Source of the DNA: Gammaproteobacteria bacterium | GTDB lineage: Bacteria; Pseudomonadota; Gammaproteobacteria; UBA4575 | Length of the DNA: 64,000 bases | Assembly (NCBI GenBank): GCA_028279275.1 | Contig: JANQOB010000003.1 | Coordinates: 58,078-122,077, forward strand | Direction of reading: 5' to 3' | In this document: positions 35,629 to 45,298 of the stretch, piece after piece | Layout: each line of letters starts with the position of its first letter | Position numbering within the stretch: the first letter of the stretch is position 1 | Notes under the pieces: generated by a model | The model's input: only the letters and a program-made list of their open reading frames with translations | What the model was told of the DNA's origin: nothing | The model's database searches: none | Translations under genes and position numbers: made by a program

Positions 35629-35659
35629 AAAAGGGCTAACTTCTTAAGTTGGCCCTTTT
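35629..35659. terminator. Bidirectional terminator
   Basis: AAAAGGGC (35629-35636) pairs with GCCCTTTT (35652-35659), and AACTT with AAGTT, around a 3-base loop with one T.G mismatch. A T run follows on both strands. It lies between the Met/His-rich gene and the convergent hydrolase, and includes the hydrolase stop codon. Confidence 0.85.
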
Positions 35660-36361
35660 ATCTTTTATACATTCACTTAAAAACTTTTGAATTACCCTAG
35701 CAGCTTGCTTGGGTTGTGTTTGTAGCAGCATGTGTGGCGCATCGAAATATTCAACCGTTACGTTTTTTCCCATTTCCTGAATCCATTTCATGGAGCTTTC
35801 ATACACCAAGCGATCTTTTTTCGCTCGTAGATACAATATAGGTAAATCACATTTTTCTAGAATATTGGTGACATCTACATCTGCAATTTCTCGTAACCGA
35901 TAAAAATACACATCACGCGTTAACTCACGCGTGGCAGCCTGAATATTTTTAATCAGTTTCGCGTCCTCCACACCATTAGTGAGCATGGTTTTGATATACG
36001 CCGCGGGCGTTTCTTTTTGTAAATGTTTAGGCTTTAGAAAGGGTCGAACGAACTTAGTGAATAGCACTTGTGGATTTTTCACGAATGAAACACATAAAAT
36101 AATACCTTTTAGGTTTTCTCTCGCATGTTTTGAAAGCATCAATGCCAATGGCCCACCAAAAGATTCACCTAAAATGACATAAGGCGAATCCGGCAACTCA
36201 TCTTTTAAGTAATGACACAAATCATAATACGTCATGACCTTGTCACTTGGATAAGACAATATAATTGTATTTACGCTATCGGATAATTCTTTATGAAGTG
36301 GAGAAAACAAACGCCCCGAACCATCAAAGCCAGGGAGAAGAACAAGGGTTAGTTTCTCCAT
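35636..36361 (-). CDS. Alpha/beta hydrolase
   Basis: 241 residues, cytoplasmic (no signal). LLPGFDGSGRLFSPL holds the oxyanion region, GESFGGPLALMLSK the nucleophile Ser, YLRAKKDRLVYES the acid, and APHMLLQTQP the His. The family is common beside lipid or thioesterase genes; the substrate is unknown. The bidirectional terminator overlaps its end. Confidence 0.85.
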   Translation of the reverse strand: MEKLTLVLLPGFDGSGRLFSPLHKELSDSVNTIILSYPSDKVMTYYDLCHYLKDELPDSPYVILGESFGGPLALMLSKHARENLKGIILCVSFVKNPQVLFTKFVRPFLKPKHLQKETPAAYIKTMLTNGVEDAKLIKNIQAATRELTRDVYFYRLREIADVDVTNILEKCDLPILYLRAKKDRLVYESSMKWIQEMGKNVTVEYFDAPHMLLQTQPKQAARVIQKFLSECIKDKRANLRS

Positions 36362-36426
36362 TTAGTATTTTAATAAACTGGATATAGAAGCAAGTTTTGT
36401 ACTACCACACTAGTCGAGCAAGTTAA

Positions 36427-38277
36427 TCAACTCGCTATTTGATTGATGATCCACCTAATTTCTTTGCTTTTAGAAGACCCATTGTCATTTAGAAACGTTT
36501 GTAGGGTATTACTGCAAAAATTTATAACTTGGCTTAAATCTTTTTTTATATTTAAGTATATTTCCAAATTGCCTTCTTTTAGCACATAAACTTGACTAGC
36601 ATAAGCTGAATCGATATTACTTTCCCAGTTTGTATTTCGAGATTTGAATTCTGAAATATCTTTTTCGATTTTTAACGGTGTTCCTTTTTCATCCGGATAA
36701 CATAAATCTATAAGATAATCTAAGTCTGAAATTATTGATACTGACAGTCCGAAATTAGAAAATAAGTCTTTCCATTTTTTAAATTCACCTTTACCACCAA
36801 TATTTAAAACAGCGATTTCTTGGTCTTTCTCTTTATGCTTTTCTAGTATAACTGCACGGAAAAAATAGCGATCTGTATCACCTTCAACCAAAACGACTTT
36901 TTTAGCAAAAAATGCATAGGTTGATCGCGTATTATCGAGAATTTTAATTAGACTTTTTTGGTCTGTATTAAGTGTTGGAGCGAACATTTTCGTATGCCCT
37001 TCTCTACTTAATGAAAAACGACGCACGCTATTTATAGTGTTCGAATTAATAAGCGCTTCTGAGTGTGTTACCAATATATATTGAGAATTTTGATCCTGAT
37101 TCAAATCAGCAATCACCTGAAGATATTCATGTTGAAATTGATAATGCAAATGAATTTCTGGTTCATCAATAATAACCACCCCACCTTTTAGGTCACCTCT
37201 ACCATACGCTTCAAAAACAAGATGAATTATAGCTTTTTGTCCAGCACTCAAACTGTTTATATCTGAAATCGTCTTTTGCCTTCGCGTATCATAAAACTCA
37301 AATTTATACTGCCAAGTTCTTAAGTCTATTAGACGAATCTTGCATTCTAGACTAACTACTTTAAGTCGATTATTTATAGCTATAATAAACTCTAGGTTGT
37401 TGGCCTCATCTTCACATTCCTTTTCTGTTTTACTTTGAGAGATGAGGCTAAAGTGTTTTTCTGCTACCTGAAGGCGAACAAGTCCAAATACTGGTGGCTC
37501 AGATTTATCGCTCGTATTTAAGCTACGGCTATAATCCTGACTTCTTATTTCTTGAATTTGTTGGGAAGGATGAGAATCTTTAAGTGAAATAGATGGCTCG
37601 AAAGCGTGATAATTTCTGTAGCTACTTATTAGTGTAAATGATTCATATAATGTTGGAATATGTTCCGTATCATTAATGAAATTATGAATTTCTATAGCTT
37701 CTTTAAAAAAGTGATATTCTGAAAGATATGTATAACCAAAATCTTGCCCGTCGCCTTGGAACTGAACTGAAAAATTCTGACTTGTTTTATTAAATAAAAC
37801 GTCTACTACATATTCGACTCTATTTTTTCCATCATCATTTATACTTTGTGTCGAGTATAAGCTAGCTGAGTGTTGCAATCTTACAAAATGGTTGCGAAGA
37901 TTTTCTATGTTTTGTTGGTCTATTTCATCAAGTCTAATTGCAAGCCTGATTGTTTGTTGTTGTTGTTCTGAGTCCCAGTTAGCATCTAGTCTGAATCCCG
38001 AGTAGGTTTGGTGATTAGCCGGAAGCAACACATGTCTTCGCTCATCAGCTGTAATAGAGTTTCGTCTAGAAAATAAATCTTGATTAACAGTATATTGCCG
38101 GTAAATAACTCGTTTGAACAAAAAGTTTATTATTTCGAGAACCGTGGACTTACCAGAGCCATTCTCTCCAATAATTATGTTCAAGCCATTATTAAATGTT
38201 AATTTTTCAGCTTGAGAGACATCGTCTACATATGGAAAACTGAGAATATTTGAAATCTGTAGGTAGTCTATTTTCAT
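36427..38277 (-). CDS. OLD-family ATPase with TOPRIM nuclease domain
   Basis: 616 residues. N-terminal ABC-type ATPase: Walker A GENGSGKST (37-45), signature LSAGQKA (343-349), Walker B VVIIDEPE (367-374) and His switch TH (404-405). A TOPRIM domain follows with VEGDTDR (464-470), IGGKGEF (493-499) and the metal-binding SDLD (517-520). Such proteins include phage P2 Old and Gabija GajA, and act in defence or repair. No GajB helicase or partner gene is next to it, so it is a single-gene (class 1 style) OLD. It stands alone, with AT-rich flanks and a palindromic spacer upstream. Confidence 0.85.
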   Translation of the reverse strand: MKIDYLQISNILSFPYVDDVSQAEKLTFNNGLNIIIGENGSGKSTVLEIINFLFKRVIYRQYTVNQDLFSRRNSITADERRHVLLPANHQTYSGFRLDANWDSEQQQQTIRLAIRLDEIDQQNIENLRNHFVRLQHSASLYSTQSINDDGKNRVEYVVDVLFNKTSQNFSVQFQGDGQDFGYTYLSEYHFFKEAIEIHNFINDTEHIPTLYESFTLISSYRNYHAFEPSISLKDSHPSQQIQEIRSQDYSRSLNTSDKSEPPVFGLVRLQVAEKHFSLISQSKTEKECEDEANNLEFIIAINNRLKVVSLECKIRLIDLRTWQYKFEFYDTRRQKTISDINSLSAGQKAIIHLVFEAYGRGDLKGGVVIIDEPEIHLHYQFQHEYLQVIADLNQDQNSQYILVTHSEALINSNTINSVRRFSLSREGHTKMFAPTLNTDQKSLIKILDNTRSTYAFFAKKVVLVEGDTDRYFFRAVILEKHKEKDQEIAVLNIGGKGEFKKWKDLFSNFGLSVSIISDLDYLIDLCYPDEKGTPLKIEKDISEFKSRNTNWESNIDSAYASQVYVLKEGNLEIYLNIKKDLSQVINFCSNTLQTFLNDNGSSKSKEIRWIINQIAS

Positions 38278-38589
38278 TTAATTATTTTTTCGCTAGGAAA
38301 TTAATGCCTTCATTCAAATATATAGAAAAATTGATAAAATTTCTGAGTGGGGGTACCTACCCTATTATCAAAATATCGCAATTTTGCCCCCCCGGGGGGC
38401 AATAAATTATTACGTATATTCCACCAATTAATTAAAAAATCAGTATTTGATTTGGTAGCGGTAAACTGGATTCAGGATTCAGTTTACAGCTACCACTTCA
38501 ATCTCGTTAAAACAACATGATTCCCACAACCATTGAAATCAACATACAACCTCATATCCCAATCAACCTCTACAAAGAAACTGTTCCCC
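38278..38589. other. Gene-free spacer rich in palindromes
   Basis: 312 bases between the OLD nuclease and the DAACS transporter. It holds a G/C palindrome TTGCCCCCC-C-GGGGGGCAA (38384-38402) in AT-rich DNA, a GGGTA/TACCC pair near 38351-38362, a small AAATCA/TGATTT hairpin with a T run on the minus strand (near 38433-38453), and a long hairpin at 38454-38494. No credible gene is seen. Confidence 0.6.
38454..38494. repeat. 14-bp imperfect inverted repeat
   Basis: GGTAGC-G-GTAAACTG (38454-38468) pairs with CAGTTTAC-A-GCTACC (38480-38494) across an 11-base loop: 14 base pairs with one internal mismatch. On the minus strand it is followed by the small hairpin with a T run, so together they may terminate the DAACS gene. 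Confidence 0.6.
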
Positions 38590-39855
38590 TCAAGCCTGAA
38601 GTATACCTTTCTCCCCTTCCGTGCGCCCTATAATCACCGCACCACAAGAATCACTGAATACATTCACTGCGGTTCTGCACATATCCAGTACTCTATCAAC
38701 TGCCAAAATTAAACCGATACCTTCTGCGGGTAAGCCAATTGCCGCTAAAATGATAGCAATGGCAACCAAACTTGCCGAAGGGATACCAGCTACACCAATG
38801 GATGTCATCAGTGCAAGAATGACGATCGACACTTGGGTGCCGAAGGTTAAGTCCAATCCATAGGCTTGTGCTATGAAGATAGCCGCAACGCATTCATATA
38901 GAGCTGTGCCATCCATATTCACCGTTGCACCGAGTGGCAAAACAAAACTGGTGACTCGATTTGAAACTCCGGCCCTATCTTGAACACAATCCATGGTTAT
39001 TGGAAGCGTCGCAGAAGACGATGCAGTGGAAAACGCGGTAAGTAATGCAGGTGCCATAGCCTGATAATGTTTAATGGGGTTTACACCACCAACAAAACGC
39101 AACAGCAATGGCATCACAACCACGATATGAATCAACAAGGCGATAATTACTGTGAAGAAAAATACCAGCAGTGGTTTAAATGCTTCAAATCCTGAAACCG
39201 TAACGACTTTTGCAACGAGGGCGAACACACCGATAGGTGCAAATTTCATTACCAAGTCGGTAATTAGCATCATCACTTCAAACACAGCTTGCCAAAAGCT
39301 TTTTAGGGTATTTCCAAGATCGGATTTTATTTTGGTCATGAAGAAACCAAACAATAAACTGAAGAAGATAATGCCCAGCATTTGTCCTTCTGCCGCAGCA
39401 TGCACGATGTTGGTTGGAATCATGCGCAAGAAAATACCGACAACGTCACCAGCCGACTTGCCTTCTACTTTTTGCATGACCTCACTGGTATCCGCACTTA
39501 AGCCCAACATGTCTTTCGCAGGCTCGCCATCTACAATGCCTGGTTGAATAATACTTACAACCGTAATGCCGATTAAAATCGCAAAGGTGCTTGTCACTAC
39601 ATAATAGCCAAGTGTTTTCCCACCTAATCGACCAAAGGCGTCTCCCGAACCTAAATTACTCACCCCCATAATGATGGAAGATACAATCAACGGCACGATG
39701 ATCATCTTCAAGGCATTCAGAAAAAGTTTGCCTACAAAATCAAAAACGGAAACTAATAAAACACCAAAGATACTGGTATCAGGACTGACCAGCCAACCAA
39801 CCAACACTGCAAGCAACAGTGCAATAAGAATTTGCCAATGAAGCTTAAGCTGCAT
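38590..39855 (-). CDS. Dicarboxylate/amino acid:cation symporter (DAACS family)
   Basis: 421 residues, about 8 helices plus two reentrant loops. HP1 SSSATLPITMDC and HP2 VGIPSASLVAIAIIL surround TM7 LPLGATVNMDGTALYE, the NMDGT sodium and substrate site of GltPh and SdcS. It takes up glutamate, aspartate or a C4-dicarboxylate with sodium or protons. Transcribed toward the OLD gene but separated by the palindromic spacer. Confidence 0.94.
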   Translation of the reverse strand: MQLKLHWQILIALLLAVLVGWLVSPDTSIFGVLLVSVFDFVGKLFLNALKMIIVPLIVSSIIMGVSNLGSGDAFGRLGGKTLGYYVVTSTFAILIGITVVSIIQPGIVDGEPAKDMLGLSADTSEVMQKVEGKSAGDVVGIFLRMIPTNIVHAAAEGQMLGIIFFSLLFGFFMTKIKSDLGNTLKSFWQAVFEVMMLITDLVMKFAPIGVFALVAKVVTVSGFEAFKPLLVFFFTVIIALLIHIVVVMPLLLRFVGGVNPIKHYQAMAPALLTAFSTASSSATLPITMDCVQDRAGVSNRVTSFVLPLGATVNMDGTALYECVAAIFIAQAYGLDLTFGTQVSIVILALMTSIGVAGIPSASLVAIAIILAAIGLPAEGIGLILAVDRVLDMCRTAVNVFSDSCGAVIIGRTEGEKGILQA

Positions 39856-39943
39856 GGGGCGCTAGTATACTTTACTTAGTAACAATAAAGAAAATTTATT
39901 TATTTATTCTTTGTTGAATAAATAAATTGAGGATTAGCGTCTG

Positions 39944-41869
39944 CTAAAAATTAGCACTCGTATCAGACACCCGATTTTCATAAATAACCACATCGCCATT
40001 TGCTTGAATGGCATCAATAATCGCTGAAAACTCACGGCGTCCATAATTCACACGTTGAGAAAGTTGTAGCATTTGTGGGTCATCTACTTCTGTAGATCCA
40101 AGTGTGACTGCGTTTAACTCAATCAGTGCATAACTGCCATCAGCTTGGGCCACACCTTCCACAGTGGTTGTACCCTCGGCAGGTTTTTCCATAGAGAATG
40201 CCTGATCACTAATTTGAAAAGGCACACGATTATCATCGCGACGAATAGGACCATGACCTACTACTTCTAAATTATTTTCACTAGCAAGTGCTTCCAAACT
40301 TGCGCCATCTTTAAGTTTTAGAAAAAGCTCTGAACCTTGCTTCGTGGCATTGTCCGACGCTTTGCGAACACTTAACAAACGTTGAATATCATCTTTTACA
40401 TCAGCAAGCGGCTTTTGTTCAGATTCTTTATGCTCAAGCACACGAAATGCAATGACATGACCATCATCCACTTGAATGAGGTCGCTGTTGAGTTTTTCCA
40501 CCAGAATATCATTTGAAAATGCTACATTTTTGATTTTTGGATAAGCAAAAATTTCATCATTACTAGCAGCACTTAAAAACCCGGTTTGCTTAATGCTTGA
40601 ATCAAAACTTTCCGACGCTTCTTCTAAATCATCGGGTTGCTCTACAACTAAATTTGCGATTTCATCAGAAATCTCAATGAAACGTTCTTGTGCAATCTGA
40701 CTTTTGCGTTCGTTTATTATTTTTTCACGCACTGATTCAAAAGATTCTTGTTCAGGTTCGTGGATCTCGGTGAGCTGTAAAATTTGTACTCCCTGCTCAG
40801 TGCGTATCGCCTTGCTGTTTTCACCCACATCAAGTGCAAATAACGCATCTTCCAAGTCTTTGTTTGTGAAATCTCCTGGGGCAATAAAGCCCATATCGCC
40901 GCCTTTGTCAGCAGACAGGGTGTCTTCAGAGTATTGTTTGGCAAGCTCCGTGAAATCTGCGCCTTCTTCTAATTTTTGAACAAGATCATTTGCCTTTTCC
41001 AGTGCTTCATCCCACTCTAGTGCATCTGAGCCAAGCTCTGATGGAACCTTAAACATGATATGACTTGCTCTGCGTAATTCTGCAGACATATAACGTTCTT
41101 GCTGTGATTCATAAATCTCTTTTGCATCCTCATCACTTACATTTGTACCGTCTGCAATATCCTGTTCTTTTAATTCAATATAAGAAAGTTTTACTTGCTC
41201 AGAAGTCTGATAGAACTGTTTGTTTTCTTCGAAGTATTGTTCTATTTCTGCATCACTTACGCTTACCTCATCAGCCTTTACGCTTACTAAGGCATATTTG
41301 AAATCACGTGTTTGTTCTGAAATGGATTGAAAGCGTTTTAATTCTGCTTTGGGGATAAAAGACGAAGTCGCTATGGTGTTTTCAAATTGTCTTAATTTAT
41401 CTTGTTCACGTAGCTCATTTTCCCACTGCGCTTTATTCAGGCGTTGTGATTCTAATAAGCGTCTATAAAGATCAGGATCAAACTTTCCATCTTGTTGGAA
41501 TTGAGGGATTTGCTGAATACGTCTAATTAAATTTGCATCACTAATTTCGTAACCCGCATCATCTACTTCCTGACGTAGCAGTTCTGTGCGAACCAGATCT
41601 TGAATGACCTGTTGGCGCACAATACTTTCATCCGGATATTGTTGCCGGTAATTTTCTCCCAAGATAGATTGCAACACTTGTTTGCGTTGCTGAACTTGCT
41701 GGTTGAATTGCTGCGAGGTTATTTCATTGCGATTAATGGTGGCTACAGGTCGTGCAGGACCGCCACCAAAATATTCCCCAATACCCCATAGTGCAAAAGA
41801 TAATATAAGCAGACCAATTATGACGTAGGCCACCCAGCTGGTAGCTCGATCTCGAATATCTTGAAGCAT
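39944..41869 (-). CDS. ppiD: Periplasmic folding chaperone PpiD
   Basis: 641 residues. One N-terminal helix (WVAYVIIGLLILSFALWGIGEYFGG) anchors it in the inner membrane. A SurA-like N-terminal region (QQFNQQVQQRKQVLQS) precedes the parvulin domain (about 260-360, RRASHIMFKV and DKGGDMGFIAPGDF) and a further SurA-like C-terminal part. It helps proteins leaving the Sec channel. Its place downstream of the tRNA pair and hupB matches Pseudomonas-type synteny. Confidence 0.95.
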   Translation of the reverse strand: MLQDIRDRATSWVAYVIIGLLILSFALWGIGEYFGGGPARPVATINRNEITSQQFNQQVQQRKQVLQSILGENYRQQYPDESIVRQQVIQDLVRTELLRQEVDDAGYEISDANLIRRIQQIPQFQQDGKFDPDLYRRLLESQRLNKAQWENELREQDKLRQFENTIATSSFIPKAELKRFQSISEQTRDFKYALVSVKADEVSVSDAEIEQYFEENKQFYQTSEQVKLSYIELKEQDIADGTNVSDEDAKEIYESQQERYMSAELRRASHIMFKVPSELGSDALEWDEALEKANDLVQKLEEGADFTELAKQYSEDTLSADKGGDMGFIAPGDFTNKDLEDALFALDVGENSKAIRTEQGVQILQLTEIHEPEQESFESVREKIINERKSQIAQERFIEISDEIANLVVEQPDDLEEASESFDSSIKQTGFLSAASNDEIFAYPKIKNVAFSNDILVEKLNSDLIQVDDGHVIAFRVLEHKESEQKPLADVKDDIQRLLSVRKASDNATKQGSELFLKLKDGASLEALASENNLEVVGHGPIRRDDNRVPFQISDQAFSMEKPAEGTTTVEGVAQADGSYALIELNAVTLGSTEVDDPQMLQLSQRVNYGRREFSAIIDAIQANGDVVIYENRVSDTSANF

Positions 41870-41971
41870 AATTTAGATTTTCTTTAGTACTACTTTCCGT
41901 TCAACTTTTTTCCATTTGTACGCTTCAGTCATGCACAGTTTCTGGGCGCTATTTATTTTTGAGGAAATAAA

Positions 41972-42048
41972 TGGCGGAGTGGACGGGATTCGAACCCGCG
42001 ACCCCCGGCGTGACAGGCCGGTATTCTAACCAGCTGAACTACCACTCC
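41972..42048 (-). tRNA. tRNA-Asp (GTC)
   Basis: 77 nt with encoded CCA. Acceptor GGAGTGG pairs with CCACTCC; D arm TAGTTCAGCTGGTTAGA; anticodon loop CTGTCAC gives GTC; T arm GGTTCGAATCC. It is very close to E. coli tRNA-Asp. Confidence 0.97.
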
Positions 42049-42056
42049 GTCATGCT

Positions 42057-42132
42057 TGGTGGGTGCTGAGGGATTCGAACCCCCGACATCCGCCTTGTAA
42101 GGGCGACGCTCTACCAGCTGAGCTAAGCACCC
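42057..42132 (-). tRNA. tRNA-Val (TAC)
   Basis: 76 nt with encoded CCA. Acceptor GGGTGCT pairs with AGCACCC; anticodon loop CTTACAA gives TAC; T arm GGTTCGAATCC. It is 8 bases upstream of tRNA-Asp and 11 bases downstream of hupB, so the three are probably one transcript. Confidence 0.97.
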
Positions 42133-42143
42133 CAAAAGGCGCG

Positions 42144-42416
42144 CTAGTTTACGGCATCCTTTAGGCCTTTGCCAGCTTTGAAGCTAGGGACTTTTGAGGC
42201 CGCAATTTGGATCGTTTCGCCCGTACGAGGGTTACGGCCTTGGCGTGCATTACGCTGCTTCACCTGGAAGGTTCCAAAACCTACGAGTGAGACAGTATCA
42301 CCGCTTTTAAGTGCATTGGTGATGGAATCTATGACCGCATCCAGTGCTCTGGCACCATCTGCTTTAGAAAGATCTGCCGCTGCTGCAACGGCATCTGCAA
42401 GTTCCGATTTATTCAT
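42144..42416 (-). CDS. hupB: DNA-binding protein HU-beta
   Basis: 90 residues. Dimeric nucleoid protein. [27 protein letters not shown] opens the helical base, and [22 protein letters not shown] is the HU signature with the DNA-intercalating arm proline. Located after lon, as is usual. A long leader of about 165 bases separates it from its promoter. Confidence 0.97.
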   Translation of the reverse strand: MNKSELADAVAAAADLSKADGARALDAVIDSITNALKSGDTVSLVGFGTFQVKQRNARQGRNPRTGETIQIAASKVPSFKAGKGLKDAVN

Positions 42417-42590
42417 TGAGCCATGCTCCCCTATATAGGTTGATACAACCTGTTAAGGCTGTACGTTGAAATAAATTGTAGAGACATTAGTTCGATAATC
42501 TCACACCACACGAGATGGGCAGAAAAGAACAAATTTGGTCGTTGTATGTTGATGTTGATCGCGTAGTTGTTTAGATCATTGAACGCAGAT

Positions 42591-42620
42591 GTTATACCAA
42601 GCGCTTCCAAAGCAAGTCAA
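42591..42620 (-). promoter_or_regulatory. Sigma-70-type promoter of hupB
   Basis: On the minus strand TTGACT (42620-42615) is followed after 18 bases by TATAAC (42596-42591), with TTGG just before the -10. Both hexamers match the consensus at 5 of 6 positions. It lies in the 251-base gap between lon and hupB; nothing else was recognised there. Confidence 0.65.
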
Positions 42621-42667
42621 CCAAGGAAACGCCTTTATTTACAACAAATTTACTTGAGAGATTGCGT

Positions 42668-45118
42668 CTAATGTGCCTGTACGGGCTTATTTTTTGCAGG
42701 CGCTTTTTTGCGTTTTGCAGTAATGCTATCGACAGTATCGGCATCATCACGCGGCTCCGGCATTTTTACAAGCGCTACTTGAAGTACTTCATCAATCCAC
42801 TGAACTGGAATGATTTCAAGCTTTTGCTTGATATTCTTCGGAATCTCACTTAAATCTTTTTCATTCTCTTTTGGAATAAGAACCGTTTTAATTTCACCTC
42901 GGTGAGCGGCCAATAATTTCTCTTTTAGACCACCAATTGGCAAAACTTCACCGCGTAAGGTAATTTCACCCGTCATTGCAACATCTGCACGAACAGGTAT
43001 TTTTGTGAGCGAAGAGACAATCGCCGTGGTCATACCGATACCCGCACTAGGCCCGTCTTTTTTCACCGCGCCTTCAGGAACGTGGATATGGATGTCGGCT
43101 TTCTCATAGAAATCCTCATCGATACCCAGCACAGACGACCGACTGCGTACAACAGTATGCGCGACCTGAATGGATTCCTGCATGACATCTTCTAACTGAC
43201 CCGTGCGACTCGTCTTACCTTTACCAGGAACCACGACAGCCTCAATGGTAAGCAGTTCACCGCCGACCTCAGTCCAGGCTAGACCAGTAACTTGACCCAC
43301 TTGATCATTATCTTCCGCCAAGCCATAACGGAATCGTTTTACACCGAGGTACTTTTCTAGACTTCTTGGTGTGATCGTAATTCTTGATTTATCTTTATTT
43401 TTACCTTGATCAATAACAATTGATTTAACAACCTTACGACATATTTTAGATATTTCTCTTTCCAAGTTACGAACACCTGCTTCACGGGTGTAGTAACGAA
43501 TAATATCTCGCACGGTTGATTCCGATATAAGAATTTCATCTTCTTTTAGACCATTCGCTTTAAATTGCTTTGGAATAAGATAACGGATAGCAATATTCTT
43601 CTTTTCGTCTTCGGTATAACCAGGAAGTCGAATCACTTCCATACGATCCAATAATGGTCCTGGAATATTTAATGTATTCGCTGTTGCCACGAACATTACA
43701 TCAGATAAGTCGTAGTCTACTTCTAAATAGTGATCGGCAAAGGTATGGTTTTGCTCAGGGTCTAACACTTCTAACATTGCCGAAGCAGGATCTCCACGAA
43801 AATCCATTGCCATTTTGTCAATTTCATCTAGCAAGAATAATGGATTACGCACACCCACCTTGGAAAGATTCTGAATAATCTTACCGGGCAAGGAACCGAT
43901 ATAAGTTCTGCGATGGCCACGAATTTCTGCCTCATCGCGCACACCCCCTAAAGACATGCGAGAAAACTTGCGATTTGTAGCACGCGCGATTGATTTACCG
44001 ATGGATGTTTTACCAACACCAGGAGGGCCAACTAAGCAAAGGATAGGTCCTTTAGACTTCTTTACACGTTGTTGAACAGCTAAATATTCAAGAATACGTT
44101 CTTTAACCTTTTCCAGCCCGTAATGATCTTCTTCTAAAATTTCTTCTGCTTTTACAAGATCATTGCGAACCTTAGACTTTTTCTTCCATGGCACACCTAC
44201 TAACCAGTCAATGTAGTTACGTACCACTGTCGCTTCCGCTGACATGGGCGACATCATTTTTAATTTATTGAGTTCAGTATCAGCTTTTTCTTTCGCCTCT
44301 TTAGACATTCCAGCTTTTTCGATTTTCTCTGCAAGCTCGTCTACTTCATTAGGCGCTTCTTCCATATCACCGAGTTCTTTTTGAATAGCTTTCATTTGCT
44401 CATTCAAATAGTACTCACGTTGAGATTTTTCCATTTGCTGTTTTACACGACCACGAATACGCTTTTCGATTTGTAAAACGTCTAATTCACCCTCGATTAA
44501 GCTAATAAGATGCTCTAAACGCAGCTGCACTGTTCTAATTTCCAGCACATGTTGTTTTTCATCCAACTTTAGTGACATGTGTGCAGCAATTGTATCTGCA
44601 AGACGCGAGGGCTCATCGATACCTGCTAAAGAAGTTAATACTTCTGGCGGAACTTTCTTATTAAGCTTGACATACTGCTCAAATAAATTTGTAACGGAGC
44701 GCGCTAGTACTTCAAGTTCTTTATCGTCTTCAGATTCATCGTTTTCTATTAACGATATATCTGCAGTAAAAAACTCTTGGTCTTCTAAATAAGTTTTAAC
44801 TTCAGCGCGTTCTACACCTTCTACCAATACTTTGATGGTGCCATCAGGCAACTTAAGTAATTGCAATATTGTTGAGAGTGTACCTATTTGGTGAATCTCA
44901 TCGATTTGCGGATCATCGATATCGGCACTTTTTTGCGCGACTAATAAAATTTGTTTGTTATCAGACATCGCCGCATCCAGTGCTTGAATGGATTTCTCGC
45001 GGCCAACAAATAGAGGAATGACCATATGTGGATACACTACAACATCGCGCAAGGGCAATACTGGTACGGTCTGATTAGACATGATTACGTCATCCTTTGA
45101 TATTGAATCTTCACTCAT
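42668..45118 (-). CDS. lon: ATP-dependent protease Lon
   Basis: 816 residues. N-terminal substrate-binding domain ([26 protein letters not shown]), AAA+ module with Walker [10 protein letters not shown] and Walker [10 protein letters not shown], and a C-terminal Ser-Lys protease ([15 protein letters not shown] with the active Ser). The C-terminus has about 30 extra residues rich in Lys, Ala and Pro compared with E. coli (784). A near-perfect sigma-32 promoter lies upstream. Confidence 0.98.
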   Translation of the reverse strand: MSEDSISKDDVIMSNQTVPVLPLRDVVVYPHMVIPLFVGREKSIQALDAAMSDNKQILLVAQKSADIDDPQIDEIHQIGTLSTILQLLKLPDGTIKVLVEGVERAEVKTYLEDQEFFTADISLIENDESEDDKELEVLARSVTNLFEQYVKLNKKVPPEVLTSLAGIDEPSRLADTIAAHMSLKLDEKQHVLEIRTVQLRLEHLISLIEGELDVLQIEKRIRGRVKQQMEKSQREYYLNEQMKAIQKELGDMEEAPNEVDELAEKIEKAGMSKEAKEKADTELNKLKMMSPMSAEATVVRNYIDWLVGVPWKKKSKVRNDLVKAEEILEEDHYGLEKVKERILEYLAVQQRVKKSKGPILCLVGPPGVGKTSIGKSIARATNRKFSRMSLGGVRDEAEIRGHRRTYIGSLPGKIIQNLSKVGVRNPLFLLDEIDKMAMDFRGDPASAMLEVLDPEQNHTFADHYLEVDYDLSDVMFVATANTLNIPGPLLDRMEVIRLPGYTEDEKKNIAIRYLIPKQFKANGLKEDEILISESTVRDIIRYYTREAGVRNLEREISKICRKVVKSIVIDQGKNKDKSRITITPRSLEKYLGVKRFRYGLAEDNDQVGQVTGLAWTEVGGELLTIEAVVVPGKGKTSRTGQLEDVMQESIQVAHTVVRSRSSVLGIDEDFYEKADIHIHVPEGAVKKDGPSAGIGMTTAIVSSLTKIPVRADVAMTGEITLRGEVLPIGGLKEKLLAAHRGEIKTVLIPKENEKDLSEIPKNIKQKLEIIPVQWIDEVLQVALVKMPEPRDDADTVDSITAKRKKAPAKNKPVQAH

Positions 45119-45205
45119 ATTTCTAGCTTACCTTACTGGGGTCATGATTTAGTTGGATAAATACATTGATTATGAAGTTCAGAGAAATTGGCTTGGTTGC
45201 TCAAA

Positions 45206-45234
45206 ATATGGGGATATTTTGCAGGCAATTCAAG
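45206..45234 (-). promoter_or_regulatory. Sigma-32 heat-shock promoter of lon
   Basis: On the minus strand CTTGAA (45234-45229), 15 bases, then CCCCATAT (45213-45206) matches the sigma-32 consensus (CTTGAAA, CCCCATNT). It is about 90 bases before the lon ATG in the clpX-lon gap. E. coli lon is a sigma-32 gene as well. Confidence 0.8.
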
Positions 45235-45298
45235 GTCAGCGCGGCTGACTGTACACATTATTGAGCTAAATAGAGGTATTTGCTCAATTTTTGAGCGC

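Noticed and set aside
38518..38634. 38-codon plus-strand ORF (MIPTTIEINIQPHIPIN...)
   Set aside because: No ribosome-binding site, and its end runs antisense into the DAACS gene.
39945..39956. TTAGCACTC at the 3' end of ppiD, a CIRCE half-site
   Set aside because: Only one half is present and it codes for the last residues of PpiD.
41953..42135. 60-residue minus-strand ORF with VVVQLVRIPACHAGGRGFESRP-like text
   Set aside because: It is a translation of the tRNA-Asp and tRNA-Val genes; this peptide pattern is a common tRNA artefact.
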